From Lactobacillus sp. ESL0246 (GTDB lineage: Bacteria; Bacillota; Bacilli; Lactobacillales; Lactobacillaceae), in NCBI RefSeq assembly GCF_003692965.1, contig NZ_REHC01000008.1, positions 186,001 to 250,000 on the forward strand: 64,000 nucleotides of DNA. Direction: 5' to 3'. Positions 9,302 through 17,186 of the stretch are shown one piece after another. Under the pieces are notes generated by a model, which worked only from the letters and a program-made list of their open reading frames with translations, was not told the origin of the DNA and did not search any database. Both the position numbers and the translations under genes were made by a program. Each line of letters begins with the position of its first letter. Position 1 is the stretch's first letter.

Positions 9302-11062
9302 TTATTTTGCATAACCTAGATCATACCAAACTGAATTTCCTTTTGAGGGCTTTAATGAATAACCTGTCAATTTACTATTAACTGCAGTAATAGCATAAGA
9401 GTTATTAGTTGGAATGACATATGCTTGATCAAACATGTATTTTTGCCATTCATGGAATTTTTGAACTCGATACTTACGATCAAATGACTTTTCCGAGTCA
9501 ATTTCCTTTAAGAACTTGGTGTTTTCAGGCGTAACAAATCGTTCGTAGTTTAGTGGTGATCCCTCGGCATATAAATTTGCTGGAGATGGCTCACTTGCAA
9601 GTGACCAACCAGCCATGTACATGTCAATTGCTGGATCATCATTTTGAATCTTGTCAAAAAATGAGTTTGCTTCAGCTAGACGTCCACCAACTAAGCTTAC
9701 ATTTAAGCCAATTTTATGCCACTGTTGAATATAGTTTTGAATAATCGGTTCTCTAGATGAATCACCTTGAGCGGCCAATAGTTGAATTTTCAATGGCTTA
9801 CCATTTGGTTGAACACGCCACTTACCTTCCTTTTTATAACCGGCTTTATCAAGAATTTCATTCGCTTTCTTTAAGTTATAGGAAAAGCCCTTAACATCTT
9901 TATTAAAGTAGTCACCAAATTGTTCCGGAATTACTGTTGGAATTTGAAATGTTAAACCACTTGTATAGCGCTTATTAACAGCCTCAATGTTCATGGCATA
10001 ACCAATTGCTTGCCGCAAAGCTTTGTTATTCATTTTGCTCTTTGGATTCATAACATTTTTACTAGTCTTTGCGTCCCACTTACCAACTTTAAAGCCTAAA
10101 TAACTATAAGATAGTGGCACCTTAGCTATAAATTTTACATCTTTAGTATCTTTAATTTCTTTCCATTGGGTATTAATTACATCTGCTATATCAAACTTGT
10201 GACTCTTAATTGCTTGGGAAGTAGAATTAGTTGAAACAACTTGAGCAACAATCTTATCTAATTTTGGCTTGCCACGCCAATAATATTTATTAGGTACCCA
10301 AGTAACTGATTGACCACGAATGACCTTTTGCACCTGATACGGACCAAAAAACATTGGATTTTTTCTTATTTTATCAGAAGATTCTAACTTGCTGAATGGA
10401 ATATCCTTTAAATAATGATAAGGTGCTGCGCACTCCCAGATGTATCCGTTACCACTATTATACATCCCTGGTTTTAATTCAGTATAATGCAGAATAACTG
10501 TTCTACCATTTTCACCATCTGGCATTTCAATTCCAGAAATTGACTTAGATTTACCCTCATGATACTCCTTAAATCCTTTGATAAATTCAAATTTACTCGA
10601 ATATCTCTGTGACTTAGTTGCTTTATTAGCAATAATTTCGTACGGATATTCGATATCCTTTGCAGTTACTTGCTTACCATCAGACCACTTAACTCCTTTT
10701 TTCACGTTAATGGTGACAGTCTTAGTTTTAAGATCAATCTTTAAACTAGCTGGTCCTTTATCATTAATACGATAATTATCATCAGTATCAAATAAGGATT
10801 CATTACCTGGTGCCATCACATTAGAATCTATAGCAGTAGTTTCTAGTTCATTTGAAAAAATACCAGTAAACGGCGAATCTGCTTCAATTGCATATTTGAC
10901 CGTTCCTCCCTGCTTAACATCTTTAACTGGCATTTCCTGCGGAAACTTACTAGCCTTTTTAGCTTCATTAGTATTAGCTGTATTGTTTTTACCACAAGCT
11001 ACTAAGGCAAGAGCCGCAGTACTCACCAAACCGAGTGAACTCAATAATTTTGTTTTCTTCAT
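9302..11062 (-). CDS. oppA: Oligopeptide ABC transporter substrate-binding lipoprotein OppA (copy 3)
   Basis: The oppA copy closest to oppDFBC, with 586 residues. Lipobox LVAC with Cys23, SBP_bac_5 fold landmarks as in the other copies (KGVKWSDGKQVTAKDIEYPY, FFGPYQVQKVIRGQSV). It is slightly shorter at the C-terminus (SVWYDLGYAK). It is separated from oppC by about 840 bases that contain a decayed ABC-ATPase gene. ATG start behind AAGGAG. Probably one of three interchangeable receptors for the single downstream OppBCDF complex. Confidence 0.95.
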   Translation of the reverse strand: MKKTKLLSSLGLVSTAALALVACGKNNTANTNEAKKASKFPQEMPVKDVKQGGTVKYAIEADSPFTGIFSNELETTAIDSNVMAPGNESLFDTDDNYRINDKGPASLKIDLKTKTVTINVKKGVKWSDGKQVTAKDIEYPYEIIANKATKSQRYSSKFEFIKGFKEYHEGKSKSISGIEMPDGENGRTVILHYTELKPGMYNSGNGYIWECAAPYHYLKDIPFSKLESSDKIRKNPMFFGPYQVQKVIRGQSVTWVPNKYYWRGKPKLDKIVAQVVSTNSTSQAIKSHKFDIADVINTQWKEIKDTKDVKFIAKVPLSYSYLGFKVGKWDAKTSKNVMNPKSKMNNKALRQAIGYAMNIEAVNKRYTSGLTFQIPTVIPEQFGDYFNKDVKGFSYNLKKANEILDKAGYKKEGKWRVQPNGKPLKIQLLAAQGDSSREPIIQNYIQQWHKIGLNVSLVGGRLAEANSFFDKIQNDDPAIDMYMAGWSLASEPSPANLYAEGSPLNYERFVTPENTKFLKEIDSEKSFDRKYRVQKFHEWQKYMFDQAYVIPTNNSYAITAVNSKLTGYSLKPSKGNSVWYDLGYAK

Positions 11063-11112
11063 GTTATAATTGTCTCCTTACTATATAAAGTGATTAAATG
11101 TAGCAATTAAAG

Positions 11113-11165
11113 TTTTTTAAAACAAGTTAATAATTTTATAATAACACGATTTAATTAAAAATCAA
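11113..11165 (-). promoter_or_regulatory. oppA3 promoter with conserved start-region element
   Basis: Minus strand: -35 TTGATT (11160-11165), 16-base spacer, -10 TATTAT (11138-11143). It is followed by AAAATTATTAACTTGTTTTA, the third and most diverged copy of the oppA start-region element. Confidence 0.6.
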
Positions 11166-11866
11166 TATTTTAACAAGTTTAAATTAATATTTATATAATA
11201 TATAAATATAGATTTAAAAATAACTAAGAAACAAAATGATTTAAAGAAGGATAGTTCTATAGTCCATTATGTCAATAACGCTAAGTAAATCCCTTATATA
11301 GATCATATATAATTTTACCAGTTAGCAAAAGTTAAATCTCAAAATTTTTTTACAATTTACCATTTAAATTAATTAAAAACTTGCGAATATCTCGTTTTGC
11401 AATCACACCAAGTCCAATGGTAAGTTCATCTAAAAATAGCTTGGTGTTTAATTGAAACTACTGATAAAAATTAAATTTTCATTCGTTCACCAAGAGAAAG
11501 CTTATGAGGTTGTATACCTAATTTAGCTTTTATATGTAAAATTTTTGAAATTATTTTTACCGAACAATTGAATACCCTTTCATTTATATGATATACAGCT
11601 TTAACTGAAATATTTTTTGGATTAAAGATTGAACTTACTAATGAGCGGATATTACTTTTTCGATTAATTACTTTATATTTCTTAGTTAATTAATGCACTT
11701 CAATGATTGGCACATTCAACATTTTTATTTATTACCTTAATTTAGCTTTCAAATTGTTTGATTTTCAATTATTATACAATTTGTTAAATTTATTTAAATT
11801 TTTTAATGATTTATTTAGTAAGTAAAATGATTTCATTTTATGACTTAGCAATTATTTTTAGTAAAT
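11166..11866. other. AT-rich gap between oppA3 and oppC
   Basis: About 700 bases without an intact gene. The middle holds the ABC-ATPase remnant described separately. The remainder (11166-11349 and 11723-11866) is very AT-rich with scattered promoter-like TATAAT strings, and I recognise nothing else in it. Confidence 0.6.
11350..11722 (-). pseudogene. Decayed ABC transporter ATP-binding protein (ABC-2 exporter type)
   Basis: Conceptual translation on the minus strand starts MLNVPIIEVH, meets a stop, then continues LTKKYKVINRKSNIRSLVSS and NPKNISVKAV, the usual opening of ABC-2-type ATPases. The stretch that should hold Walker A and the Q-loop is missing. Next comes a degenerate signature SLGERMK, another stop, and a frame change. 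The last piece is KLFLDELTIGLGVIAKRDIR, clearly derived from Walker B plus D-loop (LDEPTIGLD). So it carries stops, a frameshift and an internal deletion. No permease partner remains nearby. Confidence 0.8.
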
Positions 11867-11898
11867 AAAAACAGCTTTGCTTTTGCAAAACTGTTTTA
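11866..11898 (-). terminator. Intrinsic terminator after oppC
   Basis: Same hairpin core as the one after oppA3 (AAAACAGCTTTGC / GCAAAACTGTTTT, TTTT loop), with a T-run on the minus strand. It begins a few bases past the oppC stop and ends the oppDFBC transcript. Confidence 0.85.
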
Positions 11899-11901
11899 AA
11901 A

Positions 11902-12822
11902 TTAATTTTCACGTTGTCTAGCATCACCTGCACGTTGCAAAGCTCGACCAACATAATTAATACTTAATGAAATTGCGAGTAATAAGATCGTCGCTGGTAA
12001 CCATAGCCATGGCCGACTAACAACGTTAACGGGATCATTAGCAAAACCAATCAATGTACCTAGAGAAGGTACTGTTGGTGGCAAACCGTAACCAATGAAA
12101 GAAAGAGTTGTTTCAATACCAATATTGCCAGCAATTGTTAATACAACATCGATAATTAACATTGAAGTAATATTTGGTAAGACTTCTCGAAACATAATTT
12201 TCAAATCTGATGAACCTGAAGTTTTGGAAGCTAAAACATAGTCTCGATCACGCTGTGATAGAACAAATGCCCGGAAATATCTAGCAGTACTTGTCCAACC
12301 AAACATCGAAATTATCCAAACTAAACTTAAAGGACTGTAATTTGGAATAACAGTAACCAACACAATCTCAATTGGCATTCTTGGTAAGACTTGGATAAAG
12401 TCAACAATTCTCATGATGATTGCATCGATATAGCCACCATAGTAGCCAGATACTAGCCCAACAATTAGTCCGACTATTTCACAAATTGCTGTAACACCTA
12501 AACCAATTAAAATTGAGTTTCGCCCACCCATGATTAAGAGGTTAAAAATATCACGTCCACCATCATCGGTACCTAAAATATGACCATTGACGCCCCAACC
12601 ATAATAGGCATCAATAATATTTGCTTCTGTAACCTTACCTGCATTTAAGAATAATGATCCTCCAAAGGTAAATAGTAAAATCAAAACAATTATGATAAAA
12701 GCAGTTAAAGCAACTTTATCTCTTACAATTTCTCGTACAACTACTTTAAAGGTTGATTCAGGAGAAGATACTTTAGACTTTTTGGCTTCTGTTGTTGAAG
12801 TAGTTCCTTTTTTTTCAGACAT
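11902..12822 (-). CDS. oppC: Oligopeptide ABC transporter permease OppC
   Basis: Inner permease subunit, 306 residues, of the BPD_transp_1 family. The N-terminal cytoplasmic tail is Ser/Thr/Lys-rich. The first membrane helix is near 37-57 (VALTAFIIIVLILLFTFG) and five more follow. The large exported loop contains LGTDDGGRDIFNLLIMGGR, typical of OppC/DppC. The EAA-type loop that contacts the ATPases is DYVLASKTSGSSDLKIMFRE. It is the last gene of oppDFBC, 12 bases after oppB, and is followed by a strong terminator. Confidence 0.95.
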   Translation of the reverse strand: MSEKKGTTSTTEAKKSKVSSPESTFKVVVREIVRDKVALTAFIIIVLILLFTFGGSLFLNAGKVTEANIIDAYYGWGVNGHILGTDDGGRDIFNLLIMGGRNSILIGLGVTAICEIVGLIVGLVSGYYGGYIDAIIMRIVDFIQVLPRMPIEIVLVTVIPNYSPLSLVWIISMFGWTSTARYFRAFVLSQRDRDYVLASKTSGSSDLKIMFREVLPNITSMLIIDVVLTIAGNIGIETTLSFIGYGLPPTVPSLGTLIGFANDPVNVVSRPWLWLPATILLLAISLSINYVGRALQRAGDARQREN

Positions 12823-12834
12823 TTCTCTTCCTCC

Positions 12835-13794
12835 TTACTTAATTCTGATTCTTGGGTCAACAATACTCATAATAATATCTGATAATAAATTACCTAGTAA
12901 AGTTAAAGTCCCAAAGATTAAAATCAGTGCCGTTAGCGTAGTGTAATCACGTTGACCAATTGAGTCTAAGAATAATTTACCCATGCCTGGATAACTAAAG
13001 ACCATTTCAACAACCATTGAACCACTGAGTAACCCAGTAATTACCGTACCAAATGAAGATGCAATTGGCAGTAATGAATTACGTAAAATATGCTTGTTAA
13101 ATACCACATTTTCCGGTACCCCTTTACTATGGGCTGTACGAACATAGTCTTCGACTTTATTATCAACAATTCCGGTTCTTAAATATTGCACAATTGTAGT
13201 TGTAGTTATTACAGCAGTTAAAATAGCTGGTAATAAAATATGATAAATTTGACTTCCTAATGTGCCCCAGAATCCAGATGCATTAGGGGAAACAGATCCA
13301 CTAATTGGGAACCACCCAAGTGTAAAAGCAAATAACCAAATTCCTAAAATAAAGAAAACAAATGCTGGAACAGCAAAGGTAACATAATTAAAAATTTGAA
13401 CTGCTTGGTCTTGCCACTCATCTTGATGACGTCCAGCAACAACACCTAAAGGTATCGAGATAGCATAAGTAATAATTGTCGTTAATAGAGATAACCAAAA
13501 TGTATTTATAGCACGATCAGCAATCAAAGAAGTTACAGGAACATGCTGGATATAACTAGTACCTAAATCACCTTTAAAGACATTGCCCACCCAACGAGCA
13601 TATTGGACCGGTGCTGGATCATTCAATCCAGCTGCTTGCTTCAAAGCGGCTATTTGCTTAGGATCCGTATTTGGATTAATTTGCCCACTAAATGGATCTC
13701 CAGGCATCATTTTAGCTAAGAAGAAAACCAAAATACTCAAAATAATTAATTGTGGGATCATGATTAATATACGTCTTAAGACTGTTTTCCACAT
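12835..13794 (-). CDS. oppB: Oligopeptide ABC transporter permease OppB
   Basis: Permease partner of OppC, 319 residues. An N-terminal helix (ILIMIPQLIILSILVFFLAK) is followed by the periplasmic MPGDPFSGQ loop characteristic of OppB/DppB. Five further helices follow. The EAA-type ATPase contact loop lies near DYVRTAHSKGVPENVV. Two bases separate it from oppF. OppB and OppC form the membrane channel through which OppA-bound peptides enter the cytoplasm. Confidence 0.95.
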   Translation of the reverse strand: MWKTVLRRILIMIPQLIILSILVFFLAKMMPGDPFSGQINPNTDPKQIAALKQAAGLNDPAPVQYARWVGNVFKGDLGTSYIQHVPVTSLIADRAINTFWLSLLTTIITYAISIPLGVVAGRHQDEWQDQAVQIFNYVTFAVPAFVFFILGIWLFAFTLGWFPISGSVSPNASGFWGTLGSQIYHILLPAILTAVITTTTIVQYLRTGIVDNKVEDYVRTAHSKGVPENVVFNKHILRNSLLPIASSFGTVITGLLSGSMVVEMVFSYPGMGKLFLDSIGQRDYTTLTALILIFGTLTLLGNLLSDIIMSIVDPRIRIK

Positions 13795-13796
13795 TA

Positions 13797-14774
13797 TTAG
13801 TCGCGCCCCTTTTCCTTAAGCTCTTCTTGTTCAACCTCATCCTTTGGAAGTGCTACCCAATGATCACCTGAAACTTGTTGTAGCGGAAATACTCTTCCAG
13901 ACTTGTCATACCATTTGCCCTGATCATTTCGAAATTCCTGTTCGACTTCCTGACGATGCTTTTTATTTTCTTCTCGATGTTCAACATCAACAACAGGAAT
14001 AGCAGACAATAGCCGTTTAGTATAAATATGCATTGGATGCTTATAAATATCTTTTCGACTTCCAATTTCAACCAAACGACCTCTGTGCATGATTGCTAGA
14101 TTTTCTGACATATGCTTGACAACACCTAGATCATGAGAAATAAATAAATAAGCTATATTATACTGTTGCTGAATATGCTTCATGAAATTCAAAACTTGAG
14201 CTTGAACAGATAAATCCAAAGCACTAGTTGGCTCATCTGCAACAATTAATCTTGGCTTTGTAGCAACTGCACGAGCAACACCAATTCTCTGCCTTTGACC
14301 TCCTGAAAATTCATGTGGAAACTTATATATTGCATCACTAGGCATCCCCACAATATCAAGCAATTCTTGAACTCGATCACGTTCTTGATCAGTAGTTAGA
14401 TTCTCAAAATTGCGAATTGGTTCAGCGATAATATCTTCTATTCTCTTTCGTGGATTCAAACTAGACATTGAATCTTGAAAAATCATTTGGACATCTTTAT
14501 TATAATTTAGTCTGCGTCTATTTTTAGCCTTAGTAATATCAACGCCCTTATAAATAATTTGCCCACTGGTAACTTGCTCAACACCAACAATTGCTTTACC
14601 GGTTGTGGATTTTCCTGAACCTGATTCGCCAATTAAGCCGTATGTTTCACCTTCATTAATTGTAATGCTAACATCATCAACAGCCCGCACATAATCCGTA
14701 ATCCGATTCCAAAAACCGGATCTAATTGGATAGTGGACCTTTAAATTTTTTACTTGAATAATTTCTTTAGCCAT
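13797..14774 (-). CDS. oppF: Oligopeptide ABC transporter ATP-binding protein OppF
   Basis: ATPase subunit, 325 residues. Walker A GESGSGKST, signature FSGGQRQRIGVAR, Walker B LIVADEPTSALD, and H-loop ISHDLGVV. The C-terminal oligopeptide/dipeptide extension found in OppD/F proteins is present. The N-terminal region HYPIRSGFWNRITDYVRAVD is typical of OppF rather than OppD. It follows oppD by 3 bases. It couples ATP hydrolysis to peptide import through OppBC. Confidence 0.95.
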   Translation of the reverse strand: MAKEIIQVKNLKVHYPIRSGFWNRITDYVRAVDDVSITINEGETYGLIGESGSGKSTTGKAIVGVEQVTSGQIIYKGVDITKAKNRRRLNYNKDVQMIFQDSMSSLNPRKRIEDIIAEPIRNFENLTTDQERDRVQELLDIVGMPSDAIYKFPHEFSGGQRQRIGVARAVATKPRLIVADEPTSALDLSVQAQVLNFMKHIQQQYNIAYLFISHDLGVVKHMSENLAIMHRGRLVEIGSRKDIYKHPMHIYTKRLLSAIPVVDVEHREENKKHRQEVEQEFRNDQGKWYDKSGRVFPLQQVSGDHWVALPKDEVEQEELKEKGRD

Positions 14775-14777
14775 AAT

Positions 14778-15788
14778 TTAATCCCCACTTACCTTATCTT
14801 GAAAGTGGAACGTCTTCCAGCAAGTACATCTTACCCAATGATTAGGTTCAACTTCATGCATTACAGGCTCTTTTTCATGAGCACTTTCAGGAATCCACGG
14901 AATTCTTGCAGCAAAGCGATCACCTTCATGTGGCATATTTTGCAATGATGGAACCGTTCCTTGAATAACATGCAAATCCTCTTCTTCATCTTCAGATTGT
15001 GGCATTGAATTCAAAAGCGAACGAGTATACGGGTGAAGTGGATGCTCAAAAATCGTTTTTACATCAGCTTTTTCAACGATTTGACCTGCATACATTACAG
15101 CAACTTGATCAGCGGTTTCAGCAACAACCCCCAAGTCATGAGTAATTAATATAATTCCCGAATGTGATTGTCTCTGAATATCTTCAAGTAAATCTAAAAT
15201 TTGAGCTTGAATGGTAACATCCAAAGCAGTAGTTGGTTCATCAGCAATAATTATTTCAGGTTTGCAGGCAATAGCCATCGCAATCACGATTCTTTGGCGT
15301 AACCCACCTGAAAGTTCAAACGGATACATGGCATATGTTTCTTCAGGTTTAGGCATCCCAACCTGATTAAATAATTCAATTACACGGGAATGACGCTCTT
15401 TTTCATTCATATCAGTATGGTAATAAAGTGTTTCCGCAACTTGATCACCCACGCGCATTAATGGATTTAAACTTGCAAGTGGATCTTGAAAAATCATCCC
15501 AATCTTATTACCACGAATCTTATCGAATAAGGCCTCATTTAACCCTACTAGATTTAATTCATTGTATAAAATATCACCGGTTACTTTCGTATTTTTGTGA
15601 TCATAAAGACCAATAATACTTGCAGCAATTGTACTCTTACCACACCCAGACTCACCAACAACTGATAAAATTTCATCACGCTTCAATGTGATATTGATAT
15701 CATCCGCAGCATCATAAAATTTTCCTTGTAAACGGTATGCAGTATGCAAATGCTGGATATCTAGCAAGAGATCACTTTGTTTTTCCAA
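14778..15788 (-). CDS. oppD: Oligopeptide ABC transporter ATP-binding protein OppD
   Basis: ATPase subunit, 336 residues. Walker A GESGCGKST, signature LSGGLRQRIVIA, Walker B IIIADEPTTALD, H-loop ITHDLGVV, and the C-terminal Opp extension ending in a Cys-containing segment (VRCTCW). The start is TTG at 15788, 9 bases after AGAGGGG. No ATG in frame fits better. It is the first gene of oppDFBC, whose promoter lies in the acpP-oppD gap. Confidence 0.94.
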   Translation of the reverse strand: MEKQSDLLLDIQHLHTAYRLQGKFYDAADDINITLKRDEILSVVGESGCGKSTIAASIIGLYDHKNTKVTGDILYNELNLVGLNEALFDKIRGNKIGMIFQDPLASLNPLMRVGDQVAETLYYHTDMNEKERHSRVIELFNQVGMPKPEETYAMYPFELSGGLRQRIVIAMAIACKPEIIIADEPTTALDVTIQAQILDLLEDIQRQSHSGIILITHDLGVVAETADQVAVMYAGQIVEKADVKTIFEHPLHPYTRSLLNSMPQSEDEEEDLHVIQGTVPSLQNMPHEGDRFAARIPWIPESAHEKEPVMHEVEPNHWVRCTCWKTFHFQDKVSGD

Positions 15789-15855
15789 AGGTCATTTCCC
15801 CTCTCAATCTTCAACGAATTTATTAAAGATAATTAATAAATTTATTTAATTTCTA

Positions 15856-15884
15856 ATTATATACATTAAATCGCTTAGATGCAA
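15856..15884 (-). promoter_or_regulatory. oppDFBC promoter
   Basis: Minus strand: -35 TTGCAT (15879-15884), 17-base spacer, -10 TATAAT (15856-15861), about 68 bases upstream of the oppD start. The -35 sits in the loop of the inverted repeat at 15868-15899. Confidence 0.65.
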
Positions 15885-15899
15885 ATTTCATAGCGATTT
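15868..15899. repeat. Inverted repeat around the opp -35 box
   Basis: AAATCGCT (15868-15875) and AGCGATTT (15892-15899) are perfect 8-base arms with a 16-base centre. It begins 9 bases past the acpP stop, so it may be the acpP terminator, although only a broken T-run follows. Alternatively it is an operator for the opp promoter it encloses. Confidence 0.6.
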
Positions 15900-15907
15900 T
15901 CTATAAA

Positions 15908-16150
15908 TTATTTTTGATGCGCTAAGATATAACTCACTGCATCACCAACCGTTTTGATTTTTTCGGCATCTTCATCAGGAATCTCGGCGCCAAATTCATC
16001 TTCTAGTTGCAAAATAAATTCAACTAAATCAATGGAATCAGCGTCCAAATCACTAGTAAAATTAGTGTTTTTGGTTATTTCATCCTTATTTACCTCAAAA
16101 TTATCTGCTAAAATATCACGTATTTTTGAAAAAATTTCATTTTCAGTCAT
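15908..16150 (-). CDS. acpP: Acyl carrier protein
   Basis: Carries growing acyl chains in fatty acid synthesis and donates to PlsX/PlsC. It has 80 acidic residues. The phosphopantetheine attachment site is Ser39 in DADSIDLVE. It sits 19 bases downstream of plsX in the same operon, matching function: PlsX converts acyl-ACP to acyl phosphate. In most Firmicutes rnc follows; here the opp cluster lies between. Confidence 0.96.
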   Translation of the reverse strand: MTENEIFSKIRDILADNFEVNKDEITKNTNFTSDLDADSIDLVEFILQLEDEFGAEIPDEDAEKIKTVGDAVSYILAHQK

Positions 16151-16169
16151 TATAGTTCTCCTTTATAAG

Positions 16170-17168
16170 TTATTTATGATGAGTAAATTCTGCCTTAAAA
16201 TCAGCAATGATTTTTTCAGACAAGATTTTGTCAACTTGCTTAATTGTATAATAGATTGCCCTTTTGCCTGAACGACCATGTGTTTTAACTATTGGGGCAT
16301 TTACTCCTAACAAAACTGCACCACCGTACTTATCGACATCAAATTTTGACACTAACTTTTTAAGTGCACCTTTAATTAATCCAGCTCCCAGCTTAACAAA
16401 AAAGCCGTTATTAAGTAAGCTATCCTTCAATAAATGTATTAAAACACTTGCTGTCCCCTCAATGTTTTTTAATACAGCATTACCAGTAAAACCATCTGTG
16501 GCGACAATATCAGCCTTACCATCAAGTAACTCATTTCCTTCAATATTACCAATAAAATTGAGTTGACTATCAAGTAACAATTTATAGGCTTTTTGATGTA
16601 GTTCGTCTCCTTTATCGCTTTCAGCTCCATTATTTAACAATGCCACTTTAGGATTTTTAATTCCCCTGACCTTTTCTGCATAATATGAAGCCATTTTAGC
16701 CCAATCCAATATATATTCAGGCTTGGATTTAGCATTAGCGCCAACATCAATCATATTGAAGCCATTATCTGAATTTTTAACAGGTAAAGTAGGCATCAAT
16801 CCTGGCCGAGCTACGCCACTAATTCGACCAATAATAAAAATACCACATGCTAAAATCGCGCCTGTATTGCTTAATGAAAGCAAAGCGTCTGCTTTACCCT
16901 GCTTCACGTATTGCGCTGCAACAACTAGTGAAGAATCTTTTTTGGCTCGAATTGCCTTAACAGGCTCATCTTCATCATTAATGACTTGTGTTGTCGCAAC
17001 AATTTCAACTCGATCGGTATCATTACCGACTAAGTTCTTTATTTTGTTTAGATCACCAAATAAAATAAATTTGGTTTGCGTTAATTCGGCTTTTGCTTGC
17101 AAAACGGCTTGGACAATTGCCTTCGGAGCATTTTCGCCGCCCATTGCATCTATTGCAATTGTTCTCAT
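16170..17168 (-). CDS. plsX: Phosphate acyltransferase PlsX
   Basis: Makes acyl phosphate from acyl-ACP for membrane phospholipid synthesis, and also links exogenous fatty acids (from FakA/B) to ACP. It has 332 residues and the N-terminal family motif IAIDAMGGENAPKAIVQA. Internal glycine-rich segments such as LLNNGAESDKGDELHQKA and DGFTGNAVLK are typical of PlsX. It lies between recG and acpP. ATG start. Confidence 0.96.
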   Translation of the reverse strand: MRTIAIDAMGGENAPKAIVQAVLQAKAELTQTKFILFGDLNKIKNLVGNDTDRVEIVATTQVINDEDEPVKAIRAKKDSSLVVAAQYVKQGKADALLSLSNTGAILACGIFIIGRISGVARPGLMPTLPVKNSDNGFNMIDVGANAKSKPEYILDWAKMASYYAEKVRGIKNPKVALLNNGAESDKGDELHQKAYKLLLDSQLNFIGNIEGNELLDGKADIVATDGFTGNAVLKNIEGTASVLIHLLKDSLLNNGFFVKLGAGLIKGALKKLVSKFDVDKYGGAVLLGVNAPIVKTHGRSGKRAIYYTIKQVDKILSEKIIADFKAEFTHHK

Positions 17169-17186
17169 TTATTACCACAATCTTTC

